A stretch of 64,000 nt of DNA. Source: Halioglobus sp039986455 (lineage in GTDB: Bacteria > Pseudomonadota > Gammaproteobacteria > Pseudomonadales > Halieaceae). The translations under genes and the position numbers were made by a program. The notes under the pieces were generated by a model. That model ran no database searches. It was not told the origin of the DNA and was given only the letters and a program-made list of their open reading frames with translations. Below are positions 17,162 through 26,625 of the stretch, in pieces (positions within the stretch are counted from its first letter, which is position 1; each line of letters starts with the position of its first letter). The DNA is taken from assembly GCA_039986455.1 (NCBI GenBank), contig JBDWQQ010000135.1, forward strand, positions 24,350-88,349. Reading direction: 5' to 3'.

Positions 17162-18397
17162 ATGCAAAAAAAGTACACACCTCAAGCTTTCCCGTGGCTC
17201 CCCACCGGGGCTATTGTCGTTTTTTTACTGGCTCTGATTGGTTTCGAGTCCGGCGTATCCGTCACCGAGCGCCCGGAACTGGCCACTGCCAGCATCATGG
17301 CCAAGGCTTACTACGCACTCAGCCTGTTCGTCGTAGGCGGAGTTGATCTGGGTACGCCCATTGGCGGACCAAAAATCGGCCAGATCATGGTGTGGTCGGC
17401 TTACTTTGGTGCGCCAATGCTGGCAGCCTGGGGCCTGATCAGCACATTAGTTAAGGCACTCTCCCCCCAGAGCTGGCAACTTCGACGCCTGAAAAATCAT
17501 ATTATCGTGGTTGGCGATGGCGAACTCACCATCAGCTACCTGCGTGTCTTGCGCGAACACAATCGAAAGGTATCAGTGGTCGTGGTGAGTAGCGGCGAGC
17601 TGACCCTGATGGAAGAGTTCAAACAGAGCTTTGGTGCTGTCGTTGTCAGTGGCGACATTACCCACGAATTTTTTCTGCGTAAGCTAAAACCTGAAAGAGC
17701 TCAGAAAATTCTGCTGCTGGATAATAACAGTCTGCGAAGCTACGAAGCTGCCAGCGTGCTACTCAATCTTGAACCCAAGATAGCCGAGCGAGTAGTTATT
17801 CATTGTGCGGGCTTACGATTTATGCGTTCCATGGCAAACACCAGGGTCGCCCAGAGCTGTCAAGTTTTTAATACCTACCACCTTGCAGCGTCAGGGCTCG
17901 TGCACAATCAAATGCTGCAGCATTTCAGACAGACTGTCCGCAAAGATGTCGTCATACTCGCCGGCTTCGGCCGATTCGGACAGACGATTCTCGAAGAACT
18001 ACAGCGCACTGCGGTCAATGAATTAGACACCGTTCTCATTATCGACAAAGACGCGCATCGCAGAGTCATGGTTGCCGATGAGCAAATGGAGTTTTCTGGC
18101 TCCTATAGACGGCAAATGTTCGACGGCGATGTGGCTAACCCGGAGGTATGGAAAAAGGTTAGGCGCGACGCGAATGTCGAAGGCGACAACACCATATTCG
18201 TTCTTGGTACTGGCCGTGAAGAAGAGAACCTGCGCTCTGCGCTCTGGCTGAGAAGAAAGTATCCCGGGGCCATGGTGATAGCCAGAAGCAGCAAGGAATC
18301 CCTGTTTGCCTCTGAAGTGGGACGGGAACATAATATTGTCAGTATCAGTATCGCCCAATTGGTTGAGGAAAATATTCCGAAATCGTGGATCGACTAA
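17162..18397 (+). CDS. membrane protein with two RCK/TrkA-N domains and an atypical pore region
   Basis: A 411-residue inner-membrane protein. It has a membrane segment at about 13-32, a short hydrophobic stretch ending VGGVDLGTPIGG, and a second segment at about 72-92, followed by two TrkA-N (RCK-like) Rossmann domains. The first (HIIVVGDGELTISY) lacks the last glycine of GxGxxG; the second (VILAGFGRFGQTILEEL, then VLIIDKDAH) is intact and should bind NAD(H). The arrangement is that of a two-helix K+ channel subunit, but the filter position reads VGGVDLGTP rather than VGYGDITP, so K+ selectivity is doubtful. Alternative: a nucleotide-sensing membrane regulator. A GspG-like lipoprotein gene follows, 65 bases after the stop. 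Confidence 0.75.
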   Translation: MQKKYTPQAFPWLPTGAIVVFLLALIGFESGVSVTERPELATASIMAKAYYALSLFVVGGVDLGTPIGGPKIGQIMVWSAYFGAPMLAAWGLISTLVKALSPQSWQLRRLKNHIIVVGDGELTISYLRVLREHNRKVSVVVVSSGELTLMEEFKQSFGAVVVSGDITHEFFLRKLKPERAQKILLLDNNSLRSYEAASVLLNLEPKIAERVVIHCAGLRFMRSMANTRVAQSCQVFNTYHLAASGLVHNQMLQHFRQTVRKDVVILAGFGRFGQTILEELQRTAVNELDTVLIIDKDAHRRVMVADEQMEFSGSYRRQMFDGDVANPEVWKKVRRDANVEGDNTIFVLGTGREEENLRSALWLRRKYPGAMVIARSSKESLFASEVGREHNIVSISIAQLVEENIPKSWID

Positions 18398-18462
18398 CCC
18401 GACATCATTTTCTGATAATGATTAAAGCTGGCCGTCCACATCGACCCAAGAACTATTTATTG

Positions 18463-19170
18463 ATGGAATTGAATACATTGATCCGCATTTTATTACTCGC
18501 TCCTATCATCGCCCTCACCGCATGCGCCTCCGACGTCGACAAGGCTAAACAGCTTTTGAAAGAGAGCCTCGTCATTACATCCGATTTGCAATTTGATGAC
18601 GTCGAAAGCCACGCTGGCGACGCAGTTTGCGGCGTGTTCACCGCCACGACCTCGTATACGTCTCAAAGCGTGAACCAGCCTTTTATTGTCATTGGGAGCA
18701 ACCTCGACAAAACACCCACTGCTCTCGACTGGAAAATCTATTGTAGCGAGTCACCGTCAGCCAGACTCCACGAAGAGAGTGGCATTGGCCCGTTTGACGA
18801 GAAGTCAGCTGAACTATTTAAGATCACCAAGGACTTCACGCTTGTGGGAGAGGCGATGGAGGCTTATAACGAAGACGTATTTTCCTATCCCTCAGAAGCC
18901 CAGGGACTCGAAGCCCTTATTAAAAAGCCTGAGGGCAACGTACATTTAAAAAACTATCGCGAAGGCGGCTACTTGAAGGAGCTTCCGCTGGACCCCTGGG
19001 GACGACCTTATTTGTATTCCTACACTCATTGGGGGCGAATCAAAGCACCCTATGAACTATACAGCCTCGGTAAATCGGGTATTAAAGGAGGCTCCGGGAT
19101 CGAAGCCGACGTTAGCAATTCTTATCTGCCCTACCTTCAACACATTGCCAACAGAGTTCTACAAAAGTAG
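18463..19170 (+). CDS. lipoprotein with C-terminal GspG-like pseudopilin domain
   Basis: A 235-residue exported lipoprotein. The signal ends in LTAC (ALTACASD), the first half has no family I recognise, and the last 95 residues (AMEAYNEDVFSYPSEAQGLE, then YLKELPLDPWGRPYLYSYT, then YELYSLGKSGIKGG) match the globular domain of the type II secretion major pseudopilin GspG. The GspG N-terminal helix and its prepilin-peptidase site are absent: a lipid anchor replaces them. ATG at 18463 is taken because the lipoprotein signal starts here. No other type II secretion gene is nearby. Its stop lies 5 bases from the convergent kinase stop. Confidence 0.75.
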   Translation: MELNTLIRILLLAPIIALTACASDVDKAKQLLKESLVITSDLQFDDVESHAGDAVCGVFTATTSYTSQSVNQPFIVIGSNLDKTPTALDWKIYCSESPSARLHEESGIGPFDEKSAELFKITKDFTLVGEAMEAYNEDVFSYPSEAQGLEALIKKPEGNVHLKNYREGGYLKELPLDPWGRPYLYSYTHWGRIKAPYELYSLGKSGIKGGSGIEADVSNSYLPYLQHIANRVLQK

Positions 19171-19175
19171 ACATG

Positions 19176-22100
19176 TCAGCTCCGGGTAAGCGCCAAAACT
19201 AAAGCCCGCAGGCGCGCGGCGTGCACCGGTTTAGGTAAGAAACGATAGCCCACGGCCTTGGCCCTATCGCGAATAACATCACTGTCATCGGCACTAATGA
19301 TCACGCAGGGTATCTCTTGGCCATTAAGCTGTTTTAAATCTAACACCGCATTCAAGCCGGTATCTCCGCCATCCAGATGGTAGTCCGCGAGAATAATGTC
19401 GGGGCGGTACTCGTTTGCACACACCTCGAAGAGTTCCTGCCTTCCCGACGCTATCGTCGCCTGAGCCCCCATGGTCACCAATAATTGCCTCATGCCATCG
19501 AGGATCAAAGGATCATTGTCCAGACACAAAACCCGAAGTCCTTCCAGGTCTCGACCTGTTCCGACAACCGGCAGTTCTTTGGCTTGCGGCCCTGTTTGGC
19601 CATAGGTCACCGTTATGGAGAATAAAGTGCCTTTGCCTTGCTCCGAAAACAACCTGACCTTGTGCCCCAATAAGTCCGCGTACCGCGAAACAATCGCCAA
19701 GCCCAGGCCTAAACCTTCCTCGCTTTGTTGAGCTTGTCGTTGCAAGCGCTCAAACTCTTCGAACACCTTCACCTGGTTTTCTTTAGCAATTCCAGGGCCG
19801 GTATCCCAAACCTGCAACTCGGCGCCGTCTACACGGCGTCGCACGCCCATCACCACCCTCCCCCGTGGCGTATATTTGATCGCGTTGGACAGGAAGTTTT
19901 GCAAGACACGTGTCACCAATGACTGATCGGAATACAGCCAGAGTGAACTTGCTTGAATGTGAAGTTGTAGCCCTACCAATTCAGCGGTGGACTGGAACTC
20001 ACGCTCCATGGCTTCAAAGACATCGGCAACCGGAAAATGACTGCGTCGCGGCAATTGCTTTCCTGAATCCAGCCTAGAGATTTCGCGCAGCTCCGCGATC
20101 AATTGTTCTGCACGTTTTAATGAGCTATCGATTTGATCAACGATATGACGTGTTGCTGGCTCCGCCTGCTCGTCCAGCTGTGGCTTCAGGGCGGCAGTAA
20201 ACAGCCGAGCGGCATTAATCGGTTGCAATAAATCATGACTCGTCGCCGACATAAAGCGAGTCTTACTGTGGTGTGCCTCTCGCAAACTACTCTCGACCTG
20301 CGCACGCAGTCGGTTTTCCTGACGCAGTCTTGCATTCGTTTCACTCAAGGTCTGGGAGCCGTAAGCCACTTTCTGCTCCAGCTCCATTTTCGCCTCTTCC
20401 AGCTGGGCCACCACATCCCGGTAATCCGTTATATCGATGTACGTTGTGACAAATCCTCCGTGTGGCAGCGGGTTGCCTCTAATGTCTACCACTGTACCGT
20501 CTGGCATTACACGCTCCAGTCGGTGCGGGTTGCCTTCTCGCAGCCAACTGAGGCGTCGCTCAACTTCCTCGGCGACGGGCCTTCCCCCCGACCCCAAAAT
20601 CCCTCGCTCGGCGTTAAAGCGGTATACCCGCTCTATAGGGCAACCGACGTAAAGAAAGCGTTCCGGATAGTGAAACATTTCTTCATAGCGAGTATTCCAG
20701 GCCACCAGACGGAGCTCGCTATCGACCACCGATACGCCCTGCAGCAGACTCTCTACCGTCGTCTGCAGCAACTCCTGATTGAATGTGTGAAGGCGACTGG
20801 CATCCGTCACCATGCCGGCCAGGTCGCTATACTCCAATTGTTGACTTCGCTCCAACTGATCCATGGCCTGATGGGCAGATGTCGCACCAATCATACGAGC
20901 CAGCACGGACTCCACTTGATTGACGACAAACACCGGGGCACGGTCTCCCGGAAGCAGTCGCTGCTGATAACTGTCCTCAAACTGTTGCCACATCGTTCGC
21001 AGCTCATCAGCCTCCATAAACGGCGGTAGCAACGCCTGCAACTGACTGACCCTTATCAAACTGAGCTCATAGTCACGGTCTTCATCTCGTGTCGCCTCAG
21101 AGGCGCCTTCAATGAATAACCTGGCTTGTCTGACATCAGCGCTGGAGGGTCTCATTAGCAGCGACAGCAAGACCAATGCGGCGGTATTAACCACCAGGCT
21201 CCAACTGGTCGCATAAGCCAACCGGTGCTCACCACTAATACCGAAGAGGTTCATGGGGCGTAACCAATCAACACCGAACGGTCCCGCCGTCAACAGAGGC
21301 GCATCGGCCGGCAAAATCACGGTCAAAACCGCGCAATAAAACCAAAGCACGAGACCTGCCAGTAAACCCGCCACTGCAGCTGCACCGTGAGCACGCCGCC
21401 AATAGAGTCCAGCAAGCACCGCCGGTGCTAACTGCGCCGCCGCGAGGAATGAGATGAAACCAATCTGTGCCAACCAGGGGATACCCATGATTTGCTGGGT
21501 GACTAGCCACGCACTGAGTAAAATCACGGCAATGGTGATTTGCCGGATGCGGCGCAGGCTATCGCCTAGTTTGAGAACGGCTGCAGGTGAATGGGCATTG
21601 AGGCGCATCACTATCGGCGCTACCACCTCGTTGGTAATCATGATTGCCAGACTGACCGTCGCTACGATAACCATTCCAGTGGCGGCAGAGATGCCACCGA
21701 TGAACGCCGCAACAGTTACCCATTTTGACTCCATCGATAGCGGCAACATCTGGACATACACATCCGGACTAATGCTATCGGATACCGAAAACACACTGGC
21801 TCCCGCCAAACTAATAGGAACTACCAGAAGCATAAACAGAGTCAGATAAGCGGGGAAAAGCCAGCGCGCAATGCGAGTATCTGTATCGCCTTGAGCTTCC
21901 ACCACCATGACATGGAACTGTCTGGGTAAACAAAGAATCGCCAGAGCGCTGATCAATGTGCGGGCAATAAAATCAGCAGAAAGTGACACCTCACCCAGAG
22001 CCTGTGAACTGTGTTCATTTCGCGCATCTTCGGGAAGATCGCCCAGGTAAGAAAGCGCCAGCAAGGCCACTGCCAGAAATGCCACCAGTTTCACCACGGA

Positions 22101-22709
22101 CTCTACGGCTACCGCGGCCATCATCCCCCTGTGCCTCTCCCGTCCATCGAGCCTGCGTGTGCCGAAAAGAATAGTAAACACGGCCAAAATGATGGCGACC
22201 AGAAGAGCGGTATCACCCCCTATCGCTTCCACTTCTTCTACGCTGCCACCGACGATCGCCCATGCCTGTGCCAGCGCTTTGAATTGAAGGGCTATATAGG
22301 GAAGTACCGCTGCAGTCGCGACCAGAGTGACCAGTACGGCGAGTGATTGGCGCTTACCGTAGCGGGCGCCAATATAGTCGGCAATGGACGTCACCCGGTG
22401 ACGAGCCCCCACTGCCAGCATTCGTTTGATTACCGGCCAACCAAACAGGAACATCAGAATGGGGCCCAAGTATATCGGGGCGTGACTCCAGGCCGATTCA
22501 GTCGCGCTACCTACAGCGCCGTAAAACGTCCAGGAGCTGCAATAAACCGCGAGCGACAGACCATAAATCACCCCGCGCCAGCCAGAGCTGGCATACCAGG
22601 CTTTGTTACTTTCATCGCGACTGGCGTGCCTGTCTGCGTACCAGGCCACTGCAAACAGGATACAGATGTAAAGTAAAGCGAGACTCAGCAGATTAGAGGA
22701 TGTAACCAT
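19176..22709 (-). CDS. SLC5 transporter-like hybrid sensor histidine kinase/response regulator
   Basis: A 1177-residue inner-membrane protein. Residues 1 to about 530 form an SLC5 sodium/solute-symporter-like region with about 13 membrane segments (CSSWTFYGAVGSATES is a family signature). A linker of STAC type follows (RVSQLQALLPPFMEADELR), then a PAS domain (about 660-770), coiled coil, HisKA with SHDLLQPINAARLF (phospho-acceptor H825), HATPase with NAIKYTPRG, DTGPGI and GLGLGLAIVSRYADLLGH, and a receiver domain with phospho-acceptor D1109 in ILADYHLDGG. The CrbS family, which controls acetate use, has this design, but the cognate CrbR is not adjacent, so the signal and output remain open. 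It is divergent from the DUF481 gene. Confidence 0.92.
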   Translation of the reverse strand: MVTSSNLLSLALLYICILFAVAWYADRHASRDESNKAWYASSGWRGVIYGLSLAVYCSSWTFYGAVGSATESAWSHAPIYLGPILMFLFGWPVIKRMLAVGARHRVTSIADYIGARYGKRQSLAVLVTLVATAAVLPYIALQFKALAQAWAIVGGSVEEVEAIGGDTALLVAIILAVFTILFGTRRLDGRERHRGMMAAVAVESVVKLVAFLAVALLALSYLGDLPEDARNEHSSQALGEVSLSADFIARTLISALAILCLPRQFHVMVVEAQGDTDTRIARWLFPAYLTLFMLLVVPISLAGASVFSVSDSISPDVYVQMLPLSMESKWVTVAAFIGGISAATGMVIVATVSLAIMITNEVVAPIVMRLNAHSPAAVLKLGDSLRRIRQITIAVILLSAWLVTQQIMGIPWLAQIGFISFLAAAQLAPAVLAGLYWRRAHGAAAVAGLLAGLVLWFYCAVLTVILPADAPLLTAGPFGVDWLRPMNLFGISGEHRLAYATSWSLVVNTAALVLLSLLMRPSSADVRQARLFIEGASEATRDEDRDYELSLIRVSQLQALLPPFMEADELRTMWQQFEDSYQQRLLPGDRAPVFVVNQVESVLARMIGATSAHQAMDQLERSQQLEYSDLAGMVTDASRLHTFNQELLQTTVESLLQGVSVVDSELRLVAWNTRYEEMFHYPERFLYVGCPIERVYRFNAERGILGSGGRPVAEEVERRLSWLREGNPHRLERVMPDGTVVDIRGNPLPHGGFVTTYIDITDYRDVVAQLEEAKMELEQKVAYGSQTLSETNARLRQENRLRAQVESSLREAHHSKTRFMSATSHDLLQPINAARLFTAALKPQLDEQAEPATRHIVDQIDSSLKRAEQLIAELREISRLDSGKQLPRRSHFPVADVFEAMEREFQSTAELVGLQLHIQASSLWLYSDQSLVTRVLQNFLSNAIKYTPRGRVVMGVRRRVDGAELQVWDTGPGIAKENQVKVFEEFERLQRQAQQSEEGLGLGLAIVSRYADLLGHKVRLFSEQGKGTLFSITVTYGQTGPQAKELPVVGTGRDLEGLRVLCLDNDPLILDGMRQLLVTMGAQATIASGRQELFEVCANEYRPDIILADYHLDGGDTGLNAVLDLKQLNGQEIPCVIISADDSDVIRDRAKAVGYRFLPKPVHAARLRALVLALTRS

Positions 22710-22831
22710 CTGATATTCAATATGTTATCGTTTGCTCGAAAGCATACCACGGCTGCCCAATTGTGTAGGGCATTGGCAGAGCATGGACAAAAGCTAGCGG
22801 CTCAAAAAATAAGCACTACAATTATAAGGCT

Positions 22832-23890
22832 ATGACTTCAAACTTCTTACCAAAATTCAGCCTGCGGATATTATCTCCGCTGATCATTCTCTTGCTGTCG
22901 GTGTTACTGAGCCACAATGCTCACGCAAACCGTAAAACCGACATTATCAGCATGTACAACGGTGACCGGATTACCGGCGAAATTATTTCTCTTGAGGGCG
23001 GGATTCTCGAGGTCAGTACAGACTTCATGGGCAGACTAAGAATTGAGTGGCCTGAAATTTCTGCTATCGAAAGCGACTATCACTACGAATTACGCCTGAG
23101 CGATGGAGAACGCCTGTACGGTTCCTTTCACGAGGAATCCAGGCCCGGCCAAATTGCATTGGTGGATATCTTCGGCAAGCACGAGGTTGAATGGCTGCAG
23201 GTGGTAGAGATTCGTCCTATTGAGGAAAACTTCCTCGACCGATTGGATATCTATCTTTCGACGACCTTCTCTTACACCAAAGCCACCGATCTGGGGCAGG
23301 TTTCTTTCAATACCAGTATCAGCTACGAAGATGAGAAATCACGCAACACGCTCAGCGGACGCACCGACCTGACCTCGACCTCAGATGATGATTCCAACAG
23401 TTCACGCTATGACATTGAGCGCTGGGTCTGGAATAAAAAACGCTCAGACTCTTTTCGCTCAATTTTCGCCAACTATGAAGATAACGATGAGCTGGCGCTG
23501 ACTCGACGTATCGGCGCGGGGGCCGGTATTGGTCGATACTGGATTGATACGCACAAGACACGGTTCACTGGGACCAGCGGACTTCAGCTCATTACTGAAC
23601 GGTTTAGGGGGGAAGAGGAAAACCAGGACGTGGAACTCTATCTGTCGACTACCTTTTCAACCTGGAAATTCACTACACCTGAGTTAAACATCGACGTGAA
23701 CTTTACCGTCTATCCTAGCCTGACAGACAGCGGACGTGTTCGTACTGATGGTAATGTAAGAATTCGCTGGGAGCTCGTTGAAGACCTGTTCTGGGATGTC
23801 ACTGCCTGGCTGACCACGGACAACCAGGCTGAAACTGATGACGCGACGACTGACTATGCAATCACCACGGGCGTTGGCTGGGAGTTCTAA
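22832..23890 (+). CDS. DUF481 family outer-membrane protein
   Basis: A 352-residue exported protein with a signal peptide ending near residue 33 (LLSVLLSHNAHA). The N-terminal 100 residues contain small-beta repeats (MYNGDRITGEIISLEGGIL; RLSDGERLYGSF) resembling an Sm-like fold; the remaining 230 residues are alternating beta strands ending in a terminal phenylalanine (TTGVGWEF), as in an outer-membrane barrel of DUF481. The function is not known. The stop shares bases 23887-23890 with the convergent MscS gene. Confidence 0.8.
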   Translation: MTSNFLPKFSLRILSPLIILLLSVLLSHNAHANRKTDIISMYNGDRITGEIISLEGGILEVSTDFMGRLRIEWPEISAIESDYHYELRLSDGERLYGSFHEESRPGQIALVDIFGKHEVEWLQVVEIRPIEENFLDRLDIYLSTTFSYTKATDLGQVSFNTSISYEDEKSRNTLSGRTDLTSTSDDDSNSSRYDIERWVWNKKRSDSFRSIFANYEDNDELALTRRIGAGAGIGRYWIDTHKTRFTGTSGLQLITERFRGEEENQDVELYLSTTFSTWKFTTPELNIDVNFTVYPSLTDSGRVRTDGNVRIRWELVEDLFWDVTAWLTTDNQAETDDATTDYAITTGVGWEF

Positions 23891-25557
23891 GTCTCTTCCT
23901 GATAATGATGCACATCTCGCTGAGGGAAAGGTATGGAAATGCCTTCCCGGTCAAAGCGCAACTTAACCTCGCGAGTAAGGTCCCAGTAGACGTCCCAGTA
24001 ATCCTCAGTTTTCACCCAAGGCCGGACCGCCAGATTAACCGAAGAGTCCCCCAGTTCATTTACCTTGATCAGCGCGGCAGGCTTACTCAGAATTTTCTCA
24101 TGTTCCTCTAGCACCTGCTCAAGCACGCTCTCTGCGTGCGGAATATCATCCCCATAGCCAATGCCGAACACCAAATCGACCCTTCGCAACTTTTGCGCGG
24201 TCACGTTTTTGATCACGTCCCCCCAAATCTTACTATTGGGAATAACCAGTGTCTGATTATCAAACGTAGTAATAGTGGTGGAAACAAGGCTCATCTTTTT
24301 CACCAAGCCCGAAGCGCCGGCCACTTCGACAAAGTCGTCCACATCGTAGGGACGGTAAATCAATATCATGCCACCAGCGGCAAAGTTGCCCAATGTGTCC
24401 TGCAAGGCGAAACCAACGACAAATCCTGCCACGCCAAGGCCTGCCAGCATGGGGCCCAGGGAGATACCCACCTGAGCCAGTGCAACCAGGATACCCACGA
24501 CCATAACCACACCACCGCACACTGAGACCAGCACATCCTTGAGCAGAACAGACATATCAACGCCAGGACGCTCGCAGGCTGCCTTTACCGCTTTTTTGGT
24601 CATGCGGGAAAGGCTGCGCGCCACCAGAACAATGACAATGAAAATCAACAGTTGAAACAGTAAGTCAGGTGCTTCATCGATAAAAGCCTGCTTGATGCTT
24701 ACCCAGCTGTCCTGGAGCAAGCTGAGGACAGCGTCAGTTTCCAGGGTAGAAATAGACAGGCCCTTGCCCTGTTCAAGCAAAATGGCACGATAGCCCACAG
24801 GGTCTTCACCCAAAGCCTCGAGCAAATCGAGCATGCCATCGAGGTGCGCAAGATCCAGGGTCTGGCCCCGGGACATGGCCGCTATCGCGGTCTGCAGATC
24901 TGCATTATTGGGCTCACCCGACTGACGCTCCTTTAACTCACGCAAAGCGCCCCCGGTATACTCAATTCGCCCCACCATCGCTTCACTGTGCAAGTAAAGC
25001 TTCGGTAACAGCCTGTCCGCGAGAGAGGCCTTGGCGAGTCCAAGTGCTTTTCGACCCTCGATAACATCGACCAACGCCTGATAGTAGCTAAAACGCAACG
25101 TCTCAAGGCTCTGGATATAGGCTTCAGCGGACACCAGTTGAGCGCCAGACAGCGAGTCAAGCTCACTGGTGAGGCCGGCGATTCTAGTGCCTAACTCACC
25201 AATTCGGTCAAGCACGCCCTCTCCCGCCCCCTGCAAATTCGTTTCTAACTGATTGACCACTTCTAATCGTTCAGGATCATCTTCAGCCAGTTCGGCAGCG
25301 GCTTTAACAAGAGAGTGCAAATCGGTGAGCAGGCGGAAGCTTCGGTCGTCACGACGAAAAATCAAGGCTTCTCTGTCTTGTTCCGGCGCTTGATCAATAC
25401 TGCTACTGAGCCGCGAAAGTGCCGCTGCATCTTGCTGCAAACGCGCAGTGAGCTCGGTAATGCTTTCGCCCTGGCCTTTAGTGTCAGCGTTTACGTGAAG
25501 CCCGGTGATGCACAGGATGCTCAGAGCAATGATTCGAAGTTGACGGGACAAAAACAT
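23887..25557 (-). CDS. MscS-family mechanosensitive channel with periplasmic coiled-coil domain
   Basis: A 556-residue inner-membrane channel. A signal peptide (residues 1-24) is followed by a long helical periplasmic domain to about 270, membrane segments near 290-310, 340-365 and 370-395, and the MscS core: GLGVAGFVVGFALQDTLGNF (pore helix, glycine/alanine-packed), then GMILIYRPYDVDDFVEV and TTFDNQTLVIPNSKIW from the beta domain. It should open on membrane tension and protect from osmotic downshift. The large periplasmic domain places it with the longer MscS/YnaI-MscK-like proteins rather than minimal MscS. Confidence 0.9.
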   Translation of the reverse strand: MFLSRQLRIIALSILCITGLHVNADTKGQGESITELTARLQQDAAALSRLSSSIDQAPEQDREALIFRRDDRSFRLLTDLHSLVKAAAELAEDDPERLEVVNQLETNLQGAGEGVLDRIGELGTRIAGLTSELDSLSGAQLVSAEAYIQSLETLRFSYYQALVDVIEGRKALGLAKASLADRLLPKLYLHSEAMVGRIEYTGGALRELKERQSGEPNNADLQTAIAAMSRGQTLDLAHLDGMLDLLEALGEDPVGYRAILLEQGKGLSISTLETDAVLSLLQDSWVSIKQAFIDEAPDLLFQLLIFIVIVLVARSLSRMTKKAVKAACERPGVDMSVLLKDVLVSVCGGVVMVVGILVALAQVGISLGPMLAGLGVAGFVVGFALQDTLGNFAAGGMILIYRPYDVDDFVEVAGASGLVKKMSLVSTTITTFDNQTLVIPNSKIWGDVIKNVTAQKLRRVDLVFGIGYGDDIPHAESVLEQVLEEHEKILSKPAALIKVNELGDSSVNLAVRPWVKTEDYWDVYWDLTREVKLRFDREGISIPFPQRDVHHYQEET

Positions 25558-25723
25558 ACTGTAGATTCCTGATCATTAAGCCGCACGAATAACACCCGTG
25601 CCGAGAACTGCGTAATTTATCACAGAAGGATGACGGTCTCAGTAGTGTTAGCCCATCTCTGGAGCCTGGGCTAAACTGGCGAAGCGACTGGCCGTGGGCC
25701 GCCACAACCTCCGGAGTAAAGAA

Positions 25724-26368
25724 ATGAAACACCTCACCCAGGAAAATAACTTCATCTATTTCACAGTAGCACTGCTGTTGCTAATGCTGGCATCTGCGTT
25801 TGTCGATTCAGTGCCTGCGTCGCAAGGCATGATGTTAGTTGAGGTCTTCATCCTGATTACCCACATTGTGGCCTATGTTAGCCTGAACTTCGGAAAATAT
25901 TGGCGCTATTTCGTCGTATCGATGTTTATCGTTATCGCTATTGCCAATACCGTAAACCGCTTCACAGAATGGTCTGCGGGCCCTCTAGCCGCACTCACCT
26001 TCACCCTGATTTTTTACGTTGGCGTAGCATTCACTGCCGCCAAAAAAGTGTTATTTCCGGATAAAGTGAATGCCAACATCGTTGTGGGGGCGTTGGCAAT
26101 TTATATGCTGCTAGGCTTGATCTGGGCCACCCTATACCTCATTACCATGGAGTTCTTCCCAGACGCATTCAATGGCATCGAACACATCTACTGGGGAGAC
26201 AACTTCTCCAATGCCCTCTATTACAGCTACATCACCATGACGTCGGTGGGCTACGGTGAAATCACACCCGCCATTACGATCAGCCGCACTCTGGCTTACC
26301 TGCAGGCAATGATTGGTTCCTTTTACATGGCCGTAGTTGTCGCCAGCCTAATAAGTGCACGCCATTAA
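25724..26368 (+). CDS. ion channel family protein with K+ selectivity filter
   Basis: A 214-residue membrane protein. Hydrophobic segments lie near 8-28, 33-55, 60-78, 85-105 and 120-142; then a pore loop with ALYYSYITMTSVGYGEITPA and a last helix (LAYLQAMIGSFYMAVVVASL). TSVGYGE is the canonical K+ filter. It has no RCK or cyclic-nucleotide domain. Start ATG at 25724 follows CGGAG. The gene is divergent from mscS, so both deal with ion balance. Confidence 0.88.
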   Translation: MKHLTQENNFIYFTVALLLLMLASAFVDSVPASQGMMLVEVFILITHIVAYVSLNFGKYWRYFVVSMFIVIAIANTVNRFTEWSAGPLAALTFTLIFYVGVAFTAAKKVLFPDKVNANIVVGALAIYMLLGLIWATLYLITMEFFPDAFNGIEHIYWGDNFSNALYYSYITMTSVGYGEITPAITISRTLAYLQAMIGSFYMAVVVASLISARH

Positions 26369-26625
26369 GGAAATCGACGCCTGAAAGTCGTGAATGTCAG
26401 GGTACAAGCATCTAAACCCTCGACTGACAGATCACGCAACGCATGCCAGATTTGACCGTTTTGGTCATTCTTTGCACAATTCATCCACAATATTGTGGTG
26501 ATTCCACTATATACTCGGTTCAGGCAACACCTGCAGAGACGGGTGGTGACCGAACTAAAATAATGAATTGTCCGCAAACGTTTACCGCAAGTGACGTTTG
26601 TAGGCGAAGCCGCCCGAGGTGCACA
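26369..26625. other. intergenic region before the first TonB receptor
   Basis: This 257-base stretch has no gene I can support. In-frame codons extend upstream of the receptor but carry no signal peptide. It has a short inverted repeat GACC-GTTTT-GGTC at 26454-26466 and AT-rich sequence near 26500-26515 (ACTATATACT) that may be the receptor promoter. Confidence 0.4.

Noticed and set aside
20235..21029. 264-residue open frame antisense to the SLC5-kinase gene
   Set aside because: It lies wholly inside the kinase gene on the other strand; its translation is basic, histidine- and cysteine-scattered and has no domain or Shine-Dalgarno.
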